Program-made: the position numbers and the translations under genes
NCBI GenBank assembly: GCA_030447725.1
Contig: JAUJOQ010000001.1
Coordinates: 780,823 to 844,822, forward strand
Source: Thermoleophilaceae bacterium
GTDB taxonomy: Bacteria; Actinomycetota; Thermoleophilia; Solirubrobacterales; Thermoleophilaceae
Direction: 5' to 3'
DNA: 64,000 nucleotides
Shown here: positions 50,942 through 58,893 of the stretch, piece after piece
Numbering within the stretch: the first letter of the stretch is position 1
Layout: every line of letters begins with the position of its first letter
The notes under the pieces: generated by a model
The model's input: only the letters and a program-made list of their open reading frames with translations
What the model was told of the DNA's origin: nothing
The model's database searches: none

Positions 50942-51475
50942 ATGACGGGATGGCACATGGCAGGCAGTCACCCCTCGCAGTACGAGCACGCATTCGCGGA
51001 CGAAACGACGTATGAGGGGAAACCTGTGGTCGAGCTGCGGTCCGTGGTGCCGCGGACCGACGGGTTCGGGACACTCATGCAGACGTTCTCGGCCGAGCAG
51101 TTCTCAGGGCAACGCGTCCGTTTCTCGGGAGCGCTCAAAAGTGAGAGCGTCGAGGACAGGGTTGGGCTCTGGATGCGCGTCGACGGGCCCAGCAGGCAGA
51201 TGCTCGCATTCGACAACATGGCCGGTCGCCCGGTTGGGGGAACGACCGACTGGGAGAACCACGAGGTGGTCCTCGACGTTTCAGACGAAGCGGTGGCGAT
51301 TGCCCTCGGCGTTCTCCTCGTCGGCGGCGGCGAAGCCTGGATGTCTGACCTTGACGTCGAGATAGTGGGACCCGAAGTCGAGACCACCGACGCCGGGATG
51401 ATCGCGGCGCTTCCGGAGCGACCTCAAAACCTCGACTTCTCCGAACCTCTGACCGCGGCGGGCGACGAGCGCTGA
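50942..51475 (+). CDS. Unknown beta-rich protein downstream of the broken sigma factor
   Basis: 177 residues from ATG 50942, preceded by AGGAGG at eight bases. MTGWHMAGSHPSQYEHAFAD, GTLMQTFSAEQFSGQRVRFSGALKSE, VGLWMRVDGPSRQMLAFDNMAGRPVGGTTDWENHEVVLDV and LGVLLVGGGEAWMSDLDVEIV form a jelly-roll-like domain that I have seen attached to transcription regulators. The frame is continuous with region 4 of the sigma factor upstream, so either it is a fusion or the sigma stop was lost. The RBS and ATG favour a separate gene. Confidence 0.65.
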   Translation: MTGWHMAGSHPSQYEHAFADETTYEGKPVVELRSVVPRTDGFGTLMQTFSAEQFSGQRVRFSGALKSESVEDRVGLWMRVDGPSRQMLAFDNMAGRPVGGTTDWENHEVVLDVSDEAVAIALGVLLVGGGEAWMSDLDVEIVGPEVETTDAGMIAALPERPQNLDFSEPLTAAGDER

Positions 51476-51852
51476 CCGGGACAGCTTCGCTTGGACGTGC
51501 CGGCACGCGGCACCGGTAGGTCCGTGGTCGTGAAGACGTCCAGGCAAGGCGTCTGACTGGGTGTGAATGGAACCTCAGGCGCGAGCCGGTAGTAGGTCGA
51601 GTTCCTTGCGGGGTCGGTTGTCACACCGACACTGCTGGGCGGGACGACGAGTTCGTTTTTCGACGCAGTTTGCGGCAGAAGCGCCCGGCGACGCGCTTCC
51701 TCAAAAGCACACCGACCCTTATGGTCGTGCCGCGCCAATCCCTCCCTAATTTTGCCGTTGGGGGGGCGAAAAGAAGGACCGCCGGGCCTTGACAGGCCAG
51801 ACAGCCGAAGGCTCCAGCGACAGCAAACCGGTGCGCCGGTCAGGAGGAAGAG
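51476..51852. other. Gene-free stretch before the large secreted protein
   Basis: No reading frame that looks coding. It holds GGAAGAG just before the next start (51853) and an AT-richer patch around 51747-51757 (CCTAATTTTGCC) that could be a promoter. Nothing else recognised. Confidence 0.4.
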
Positions 51853-54089
51853 ATGCCAAGCATTAGTGCCAGCCGGCTCCTCTGTGCAGCTTCAACCTTC
51901 TGCGCACTGGCCTGCCTCGCTCCGGCAGGCGCCTCGGCGGGCTCGTACACCGTTCGCACGTGCAACGCCGCACCAGGCGTCTTCTCGACTCAGGCGTTCG
52001 GCGACTTTGCGACTCGTGGCATGCGCGTCCGGAGGGCCTGCAATCCAGAGGGGCCCGGACGGCGGGGGTTGCTGGTCGGAAACGTCCTGCGGCGCGGCCG
52101 AGTTCCGTTTGCCGCGCGGTCCATCCTCACCCTGCTCGCGCCGCCGGCGACTCACTTCAAGCGGTACGAGTGGTCCGGCGAGCTTCTCCGCCGTGACTGC
52201 GGCTACGCGCTACAGGTCTACACAGACCGCCGCGACGGCACCGGGCAGCGGTATGAGATCCGGAACAAGAAGCCGCACACCAAGTGCCCCCGGAACAGTC
52301 TCGCGCAGAGTTCAGGGTTCACGCGGCCGGAGTCCTACCCGGTAGGCAGCGACCAGGCGGGGCCGGATCGCATCGTGCAGCGGATTGACTGCCGCTCGCG
52401 CGACGGATGCCTGGCGCGGGGGGAGAATTACGTGCGGACCTTCAAAGGATCCGCCGAGGTCGTGGACTACACGCCGCCCAGCGTCCAAATCACGGGTGGC
52501 GGGTTGGCGTCGGGGCGTGGGTGCGCGGTGATCAGATCGTGCAGTACACCGCCTCCGACAATGTGGGGGTGGGGGCGGCGGAGGCGATTGTTGGTTCCCT
52601 GCGGAAGGGTTTTGCTGAGCGCCCGTGCGACTTCACCCGACTCGTCCCCTGCCCTAACGGATCCGGCACAGTCAGCGCTGACACCACGAAGCTAACCGAG
52701 GGGACCCAACCGCTTCTAGTCGAAGCCTTGGACAGTGCCGGGAACTCCGCCCGCTCACCGACCGTCACCGCGCGCGTGGACAACACGCCACCAGCAAGAG
52801 TCGACGTGACAGTCGAGGGAGGCGAGGGCTGGCGCCGCACGCCCAGCTTCGTCCTCGTCTGGGCGAATCCGGGCGAGGGCGACCGGGCGCCCATCATGGC
52901 GGCACACCACAGCCTGTGCCGTGCTGGAACGCAGGAGTGCAGCTCGGCGCGCTCGGGCGGCGACGGCATCGGCCGCATTGCCCTCGACGCGCCGGCGCCC
53001 GGCGAGTACACCGCCAGTGTCTGGCGCGAGGACGCCGCCGGAAACCAGGAAGCCGACAACGCCTCCGTGCCGGTCACCCTGCGCTACGACCCCGAGCCGC
53101 CCCAGCCGGCCTTTGAGCCCTCCTCCCTGAGCGATCCCACCCGGATCTCGGTCATCGTGGCCGACAAGGTCTCCGGACTCGCAGGTGGCGCCATCGAGAT
53201 CAGCCGCGCGGGCTCGGGCACATGGCAGGCGCTTCCGACAGGCCAGGAGGGCGACCGACTCGTCGCACGCATCGATGACGCGCGCTTTCCTGCCGGCGAC
53301 TATTCCTTGCGCGCCCGGGCGTTCGACCAGGCCCGCAACGAGGCATCGACCGATCGCCGCGCCGACGGGCAGCCGATGACGATCCGGCTGCCGCTGAGGA
53401 TCGCCTCCGAGATGCGCACCGGGATCGCCCGCAGGAAGATCGTCCAGCGTGAGCGAGGCGGCCGCGGCAAGCGGCGGAGCGGGCGCCGCCGCGTGACGGT
53501 GCTCGACGCGCGCCGGCGGGTGCGTTTCGGTCGCCGGGTCACCGTCACCGGACGGCTCGCCAACCGCGATGGCCAGGGGATCGCCGGAGCGCAGGTGCGG
53601 GTCTTCTCCAGTTCTCCCGTGGCGCCCGAAGCACTCGTCGGCGTGATAGCGACCGATTCGGAAGGCCGGTATCGCTACCGGGCGCGCGCCGTTTCCACCC
53701 GCACGCTGCGGTTCGCCTACGCGGGCACGGAGCTAATCCTGCCCGCCGAACGTCAGGTGACGCTGCTGGTGCCCGCGACAAGCACGATGCGGGCCAGCCG
53801 CGGGCACGTGCGAAACGGCCAGGCCGTACGGTTCGCCGGTCGTCTCGGAGCGCCCGCGACCGACAAGCTCGTGGAGCTCCAGGTGCGCCTCTCCGGTCGC
53901 TACCAGACCTTCCGTACGGCGCGAACCGAACCGGGGGGACGCTGGTCGATTGGATACCGCTTCCGGCGCACCTGCGGCCGAACCCGGTTCGATTTCCGCG
54001 CGCGGCTTCCGAAGGAGTCGGGCTATCCGTTCGAGACCGGTCGCTCTCAGACCGTGCCCGTCACCGTAACGGGGCGTCCGTGCGCCTGA
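51853..54089 (+). pseudogene. Large secreted Ig-like protein (single frameshift)
   Basis: ATG 51853 with GAGGAAGAG upstream; signal peptide LLCAASTFCALACLAPAGASA. The N-terminal domain has several Cys (YTVRTCNAAPG, RRDCGYALQVY, IDCRSRDGC). Near 52515, around GTCGGGGCGTGGG, one base is missing and the frame changes. The rest reads VRGDQIVQYTASDNVGVG, Ig-like repeats (DSAGNSARSPTVTARVDNTPPARVDV, TPPxP-type linkers), a Cys pair, a basic linker, and two C-terminal beta domains (FGRRVTVTGRLANRDGQGIAGAQVRV). About 745 residues if restored. A typical surface protein of Solirubrobacterales. It may be intact in reality. Confidence 0.7.
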
Positions 54090-54191
54090 ACGCGCCACAG
54101 CAGCGGGTCCCCGATTCCCCTGGCGCGCGCCGGCAGAGCCTGCAAGACTCTGCGCTCTGGGGATCGGCGCCCTTCAAAGGATGGTTCGAGC

Positions 54192-54791
54192 GTGAAGCGC
54201 AGCGAAGGCAAGCTCACCTATGCCAACGTGATGTCCACGGTGGCGGTATTCGTCGCGCTCGGCGGTTCCTCCTACGCGGCTTTCACGATCAGCGGCCGCG
54301 ATGTCAAGGACGGCTCGCTGACCGCTCGGGACATCAAGCGCAACGCGCTCGGAGGCGATCGCATCAAGGAGTCGCGCCTCGCCACGGTGCCGCGCGCTCG
54401 GAACGCCCTGCGGCTCAACGGCGTGTCCGCCGCCCGGTTGCTCGTGCGCTGCCCGCGCGACACCGTACCCACCGCCGGCACATGTGCGGAGATCTCGGTC
54501 AGACCGGCACTCGCCTACGGCGCAGCAGTGGACGCGTGCCGATCCACGGACTTCCGCTTCACACCTGGGCGGCGGGTGCCCACCCATCAAGAACTCGTCG
54601 GGGCGCTCAGTTTCGAGCAAATCGTGCTCGCACCTGGCGGCGAGCTGACGGCGAATGTGTATCCGGCGACCGACCCGGCAGAACCGCTGAATGTCCTGTT
54701 TGTGACAACAGAAACTGGACGGGTGGGGATCACCCCAGACACCTTCGCCGGGGCCAAGCCCTTCCGCTGCGTCGTCGATCCCCTGAACTGA
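54192..54791 (+). CDS. Secreted/surface protein of the VALGGSSYA type
   Basis: 199 residues from GTG 54192. MKRSEGKLTYANVMSTVAVF then VALGGSSYAAFTISGRDVKDGSLTARDIKRNAL is the hallmark N-terminus of a large Thermoleophilia family: a single export helix followed by a short repeat region (ISGRDVKDGSLTARDIK) that recalls collagen-like or pentapeptide-like segments. The C-terminal domain has three Cys (LLVRCPRDTVPTAGTCAEIS, AAVDACRSTDF, FRCVVDPLN). It has no enzymatic motif. Probably an envelope protein; operon with the LysM gene. Confidence 0.75.
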   Translation: MKRSEGKLTYANVMSTVAVFVALGGSSYAAFTISGRDVKDGSLTARDIKRNALGGDRIKESRLATVPRARNALRLNGVSAARLLVRCPRDTVPTAGTCAEISVRPALAYGAAVDACRSTDFRFTPGRRVPTHQELVGALSFEQIVLAPGGELTANVYPATDPAEPLNVLFVTTETGRVGITPDTFAGAKPFRCVVDPLN

Positions 54792-54807
54792 CTGCGGAGA
54801 CGCAGTC

Positions 54808-55719
54808 GTGAGGTCGCTCAGCGCGCACCTCCGGCAGGCGGGAAGCCACGGCGGCCTCCCCTTCCACCCCGACTGTCCGGTGTGCCGCACCGAGCGCCTC
54901 GCCGGCAGCCCTCCCAGTGACGAGCTGCTGTCGGCTCGCTCGCGAGCCGGCCTCACGGCCGCGCTGCTCGCGACAACATCGCCAGCGCCCCCGGCCCTGG
55001 CAGGTGAACCCGACAGCGAGCAGGAGGGAGCGGGGAACGAGAAGACGCCGCCGGCTGAAACGGACCCGGGTTTCGGAGAGGGCACGGAGGACGCCGACCT
55101 GCCCTCCGACGACGGAGCGGAGCTGCCGGGGGCGGATGACGATGGAGAGGTTGAGGAACCCCCCTTGGGCGAGGGCCACGCGGAGGATGACCCCGACGGC
55201 GATCCCGGTGAGCCTGCTGGCGTGCCGGCGCCCGCTCCCCTGCCACCGATCTCCGTTCCGCCGCGGCCGGGAGCCCCTCCGAAGCTGGAGACGGTGCGCA
55301 AGCCCGACCGCATGCAGCCCGGCGAGGAGCGACGGCGCGGCCCGGAGCCGCTTGTGCGAGATACCCCCGACACGTCCGCCCCGGCACCTCGACCCATGGC
55401 GCCGGCCGGGCGGATCGGTCCCTCGGCCACAGTTCCAGAGCAGGTAGCCCCCAAACGGGCACACCTGGGCTCGGCCCAGACATCAGCGCGCGCCGAGCCT
55501 CCTCCGGGCACTTCATACGGTGCGCGCAACAGCGGGCGGACCCACATCGTCAGTCGGGGCGAGAGCTTGTGGTCGATCGCCCACGGACAGATCGGCGGCG
55601 ACGCCACTCCCGCGCAAATCGCGCGCCTTGTCAACCGGCTGTGGGAGCTGAACCAAGAACGGATCGGAACGGGCGACCCGGACCTTCTCATGGTCGGGAC
55701 CGAGCTGCGGCTTCCGTGA
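54808..55719 (+). CDS. LysM-domain membrane-anchored protein
   Basis: 303 residues from GTG 54808. Cytoplasmic N-terminus with a CxxC knuckle (FHPDCPVCRTERL), a hydrophobic segment (AGLTAALLATTSPAPPALAG), a long acidic Pro/Asp/Glu-rich linker (about 70-230), and a C-terminal LysM domain (THIVSRGESLWSIAHGQIGGDA ... VNRLWELNQERIGTGDPDLLMVGTELRLP). LysM binds peptidoglycan. It is followed, overlapping, by a CpaE-like ATPase, an arrangement found at the front of Tad pilus loci in this lineage. Confidence 0.8.
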   Translation: MRSLSAHLRQAGSHGGLPFHPDCPVCRTERLAGSPPSDELLSARSRAGLTAALLATTSPAPPALAGEPDSEQEGAGNEKTPPAETDPGFGEGTEDADLPSDDGAELPGADDDGEVEEPPLGEGHAEDDPDGDPGEPAGVPAPAPLPPISVPPRPGAPPKLETVRKPDRMQPGEERRRGPEPLVRDTPDTSAPAPRPMAPAGRIGPSATVPEQVAPKRAHLGSAQTSARAEPPPGTSYGARNSGRTHIVSRGESLWSIAHGQIGGDATPAQIARLVNRLWELNQERIGTGDPDLLMVGTELRLP

Positions 55720-56636
55720 GCTTCGCCGCGAGGCCGCTCAAGCGAAGGGAGCTCTACCCGCGAGCCGTGGTCGATGGTCGACCGCTGCCAGACGGCGCCC
55801 CAGCACGTTGGGGGCGGCGTGCCGGTCGTCTCCTCACCTCGGCCGGCGAGCGCGAAGAGGCGGAGCTGGAGCGGGCGATCCGCAGCCAGCCGGGGGCCGG
55901 TCGGCCGAACACGCTCGCCGTGATCAGCCCCAAGGGAGGCGTGGGCAAGACGACGGTCAGCTTCCTGGTCGGCTCACTGCTGGCGACCCATCTCCAGACG
56001 TGGACCATCGCAGTCGACACGAATCCCGACTACGGCACACTCGGCGACCTCGCACCCGAGGGCCTCCGGCCGACGCGCTCGCTCGCCGATCTGCTGGACG
56101 ACATGGACCACATCCGCACCGCGGCCCACCTGCGGCCTTACATCGCCCGGCTGCCGACAGGGCTGCATGTGCTCAGGGCGCCCTGCGACGCAGAGCTCAC
56201 CGCCAGCCTATCCGCGCAGCGCTACGGTGAGCTGCTCGCGTTCCTGTCGACCTTCTACGAGCTCGTCGTGCTTGACTGCGGCACCGGCGTCGGCCGCCCC
56301 TTGGCCCGGTTCGCCGTCGAGCGGGCCGACCAGGTGATGCTGGTTAGCACCGCCGAGCTGCTCACCGCGAACGTCGTGCTCTCCGCCCTGAACCAGCTCC
56401 GCCACGACCGGACGACCCTGGTGCTCAACAGGGCCCATCCCGCCCTCCGCGACAACGTGCACGCACTGGAGAACCGGTTTCGTCGCGAACGCCTCCATCG
56501 GTCCATCACCGTTCCCGACGACCCCCAGCTCGCGACGATGCTCGATACCGGCACCTACGCGCTCGAGGCGCTCGCTCGTCCCACCCGGCTGGCGATCAAG
56601 CGCCTCGGCCTCGCGGCAGCCGACCAGCTCGTCTAG
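55716..56636 (+). CDS. CpaE/MinD-like ATPase
   Basis: 306 residues from GTG 55716 (GTGA overlap with LysM gene). Deviant Walker A AVISPKGGVGKTTVSFLVGSLL, then WTIAVDTNPDYGTLGDL, and the Walker-B-like YELVVLDCGTGVGRPLARFAVERADQVMLVS. This is the SIMIBI ATPase family of MinD, ParA and CpaE. In Tad loci, CpaE-like proteins place the pilus machine. No cpaF or tadB gene follows, so the locus here is partial. Placement role inferred from context. Confidence 0.82.
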   Translation: MSFAARPLKRRELYPRAVVDGRPLPDGAPARWGRRAGRLLTSAGEREEAELERAIRSQPGAGRPNTLAVISPKGGVGKTTVSFLVGSLLATHLQTWTIAVDTNPDYGTLGDLAPEGLRPTRSLADLLDDMDHIRTAAHLRPYIARLPTGLHVLRAPCDAELTASLSAQRYGELLAFLSTFYELVVLDCGTGVGRPLARFAVERADQVMLVSTAELLTANVVLSALNQLRHDRTTLVLNRAHPALRDNVHALENRFRRERLHRSITVPDDPQLATMLDTGTYALEALARPTRLAIKRLGLAAADQLV

Positions 56637-56647
56637 CGTGGCGGGGC

Positions 56648-57226
56648 GTGCCCGAGCGCCCGGTCTTCTACTACGACCTCGGCTCCCCCTACGCCTACCT
56701 CGCCGCCGAGCGCATCAACCAGGCGCTGCCGATCGTGCCGATCTGGCAGCCGATTCTGCTCGGGGGCATCTGGGCCCAGAGCGGCGGCGGCTCGTGGTCG
56801 CTCACCGAGGAGCGCGAGGAGGGCATGGCGGAGGTCGAGCGTCGCGCTACCGAGTACGGCCTCCAGCCCTTGCGCTGGCCCGAGCGCTGGCCCACCAGCA
56901 CCCTTCCCGCCATGCGCGCCGCCGTCTTCTGCCAGCAGATCGGCCGGGGGGTGGCGTTCTCGCTCGCCGCCTTCCGACAGGCCTTCGCCGGCGGGCGCGA
57001 CCTGAGCGTGGTCGACAATGTGCTGATCGCCGCGGCGGCCTGTGAGCTGCATCCCAACGCGGTGGTCAAGGGGATGGAGAGCAAGGCCACCAAGGAGAGG
57101 TTGCGCGCCGTGACGGCGGAGGCCTCCGAGCGCGGGGTGCGCGGGGTGCCCACCGTGGCGGTGGGCGACGAGCTGTTCTGGGGCGACGACCGCCTCGAGG
57201 ACGCGGCGGCAGCGCTCTCCGGCTAG
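56648..57226 (+). CDS. DsbA-fold protein, 2-hydroxychromene-2-carboxylate isomerase-like
   Basis: 192 residues from GTG 56648. FYYDLGSPYAYLAAERINQALP is the opening of HCCA isomerase and FrnE-type DsbA-fold proteins, with Ser in place of a catalytic CxxC. The helical insert (LRWPERWPTSTLPAMRAAVFCQQIGRGVAFSLAAFRQAF) and the closing RGVRGVPTVAVGDELFWGDDRLE with cis-Pro fit. Glutathione- or mycothiol-type isomerase or transferase activity is likely; substrate unknown. Confidence 0.85.
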   Translation: MPERPVFYYDLGSPYAYLAAERINQALPIVPIWQPILLGGIWAQSGGGSWSLTEEREEGMAEVERRATEYGLQPLRWPERWPTSTLPAMRAAVFCQQIGRGVAFSLAAFRQAFAGGRDLSVVDNVLIAAAACELHPNAVVKGMESKATKERLRAVTAEASERGVRGVPTVAVGDELFWGDDRLEDAAAALSG

Positions 57227-57256
57227 TCACTCCATGCCGCTTTAGCCGTTCGTGGA

Positions 57257-57505
57257 ATGATCACCGTGGACGAGGCCGCCAGGCGAACAGGCCGCAATTC
57301 GGAGACCGTGCGCCGGTGGATACGCGAAGGCAAGCTGCGAGCCGCGAAGGTGGGAAACCGGCACATGGTGGACGAGGCGGACCTCGAGGCCGCGATCGAG
57401 CGGCCCCGGTCAGTCGGCGTTCCCGAGGCCTGGCGCACTCTCCCGTCGGGCCGACTCGCTCCTGACTGGGTCGAGGCGCTGCACCAGACCCGTGAGGGAC
57501 GTTGA
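57257..57505 (+). CDS. MerR/excisionase-like HTH antitoxin
   Basis: 82 residues from ATG 57257. MITVDEAARRTGRNSETVRRWIREGKLRAAKVGNRHMVDEADLEAAI is a DNA-binding winged helix of the excisionase/MerR type, common in antitoxins of PIN-domain toxins. The C-terminal tail (LAPDWVEALHQTREGR) should contact the toxin. The next gene starts inside its stop (TTGA at 57502) and was a PIN toxin, now broken, so this is an orphan antitoxin. Confidence 0.8.
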   Translation: MITVDEAARRTGRNSETVRRWIREGKLRAAKVGNRHMVDEADLEAAIERPRSVGVPEAWRTLPSGRLAPDWVEALHQTREGR

Positions 57506-57781
57506 CCCTCGTCGTTGACGCCAGCTGACGGGGGCTGCTGTCGGCCACAGACGGCGAGATGATGCGCCACCGGCTAGAGCGCTCGCCCGTCAACAGGCGG
57601 TCGCCCGCGCGGCTCGGCGAGGAGGCATGGCGAGTGGCGGACGACATGGGCTGGGCTCATGCCTATGACGCCGAGTACGTAGCGTTGGCTCGTCTGTTGG
57701 GATGTCGCCTCGTAAAGATCGATTCCGTTGCGCCGGGGCGCCGACAGGCTCGGCTTTGTAATCGTGTCGACCGAGCTCTGA
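57502..57781 (+). pseudogene. PIN-domain (VapC-like) toxin, internally deleted
   Basis: TTG 57502 overlaps the antitoxin stop. LTLVVDAS (the first PIN Asp) is followed by a TGA at 57526-57528 and then LLSATDGE. Later AWRVADDMGWAHAYDAEYVALARLLGCRLVKID keeps the PIN C-terminal Asp motif, and a final frame change gives RRGADRLGFVIVSTEL. The locus is about 280 bases against roughly 400 in intact PIN toxins. Internal deletion plus stop; toxin dead. Confidence 0.75.
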
Positions 57782-57817
57782 GCCCCTGCGTGCAGCCGTT
57801 CCCTAGGATGCGCCGCC

Positions 57818-58345
57818 ATGCGCACCCGCCACCTGATCGCCTGCGGCCTGGCCGCGCTGTCCCTCGCCGCCGCCGGTTGCTCGGAGGAGGAGGCCGAGGA
57901 GTCGGTCTCGACCCCTGAGAGCGCCGAGCCCGAGGGCTCTGCCGCCGAGCCCGCTCAGTCGGGGACCGCGGAGGCCAAGCCCAAGCCGAAGGTCACCGTG
58001 CCCGAGGGAGATCCGCCCACCAGCCTGCAGGTCGACGACCTCGAGCAGGGCACCGGCCCCGCCGCCAAACCGGGCAGCCGGCTGTCGGTGAACTACGTCG
58101 GTGTGAACTACTCGAACGGCGAGGAGTTCGACAGCTCCTTCAGCGCCGGCGCGCCGTTTGACTTCCAGCTGGGGGTGGACGGGGTGATCCCGGGCTGGAC
58201 CCAGGGCCTCGAGGGCATGAAGGTGGGCGGCCGCCGCCGGCTGGTGATCCCGCCCTCGCTGGCCTATGGCGCTCAGGGATCGCCGCCGGTGATCGGCCCG
58301 AACGAGACGCTGGTGTTCGTGATCGACCTGCTCGGCGTGCAGTAG
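57818..58345 (+). CDS. FKBP-type peptidyl-prolyl isomerase lipoprotein
   Basis: 175 residues from ATG 57818. Lipobox LAAAGC anchors it outside the membrane; an acidic linker follows. FKBP domain: LEQGTGPAAKPGSRLSVNYVGVNYSNGEEFDSSFSAGAPFDFQLG, VIPGWTQGLEGMKVGGRRRLVIPPSLAYG and GPNETLVFVIDLLGVQ, all typical. It speeds folding of exported proteins at prolines. Confidence 0.93.
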   Translation: MRTRHLIACGLAALSLAAAGCSEEEAEESVSTPESAEPEGSAAEPAQSGTAEAKPKPKVTVPEGDPPTSLQVDDLEQGTGPAAKPGSRLSVNYVGVNYSNGEEFDSSFSAGAPFDFQLGVDGVIPGWTQGLEGMKVGGRRRLVIPPSLAYGAQGSPPVIGPNETLVFVIDLLGVQ

Positions 58346-58387
58346 CGGGCCGCAGCGCCGGGCTGCCTCTGGCAGCATCCTCGTCCG

Positions 58388-58843
58388 ATGAGCGAAGAGC
58401 CCAAGCTGGCCTGGGGGCATGTGGAGCGCCGCCTGCGCAACTCGCGCAGCCTCTGGCTCTCCACCACCCGGCCCGACGGGCGCCCACACGCCATGCCGGT
58501 GTGGGGTGTCTGGCGCGAGGGCTCGTTGTGGTTCGGCACCGGGCAGAGCTCGCAGAAGGGCCGCAACCTGGCGGCGCAGCCCTACGCGGTGGCCCACCTG
58601 GAGTCGGCCGACGACGTGACGATCCTCGAGGGGGAAGTCGAGATCGTGCGCGACCGCGCGGTGGCCGACCCCGTGCTGGCGGCGTATGCGCAGAAGTTCT
58701 CCATGGACGTGCAGGAGCTTGCCTTCGACCTGGACTCGGAGACCGGCGGCGCGCTCTACCGGCTGACGCCGACGATCGTGCACGCCTGGCTGGAGGGTGC
58801 GTTCGAGCAGACCCAGTCGCGCTGGGAGCCGCCGCCACGATAG
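58388..58843 (+). CDS. Pyridoxamine 5'-phosphate oxidase-fold (F420/FMN-binding) protein
   Basis: 151 residues from ATG 58388. LRNSRSLWLSTTRPDGRPHAMPVWGVWREGSLWFGTGQSSQKGRNLAAQPYAVAHLESADDVTILEGEVEIVRD is the split-barrel pattern of the PNPOx-like flavin/F420-dependent group, common in actinobacteria. The closing YRLTPTIVHAWLEGAF also fits. Probably a small reductase or a cofactor-binding protein. Confidence 0.85.
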   Translation: MSEEPKLAWGHVERRLRNSRSLWLSTTRPDGRPHAMPVWGVWREGSLWFGTGQSSQKGRNLAAQPYAVAHLESADDVTILEGEVEIVRDRAVADPVLAAYAQKFSMDVQELAFDLDSETGGALYRLTPTIVHAWLEGAFEQTQSRWEPPPR

Positions 58844-58893
58844 GCAGGGGTCGGGCGGCGGCCCATGCCCCGCGCCGCTAGAGTCGGAGCCCG

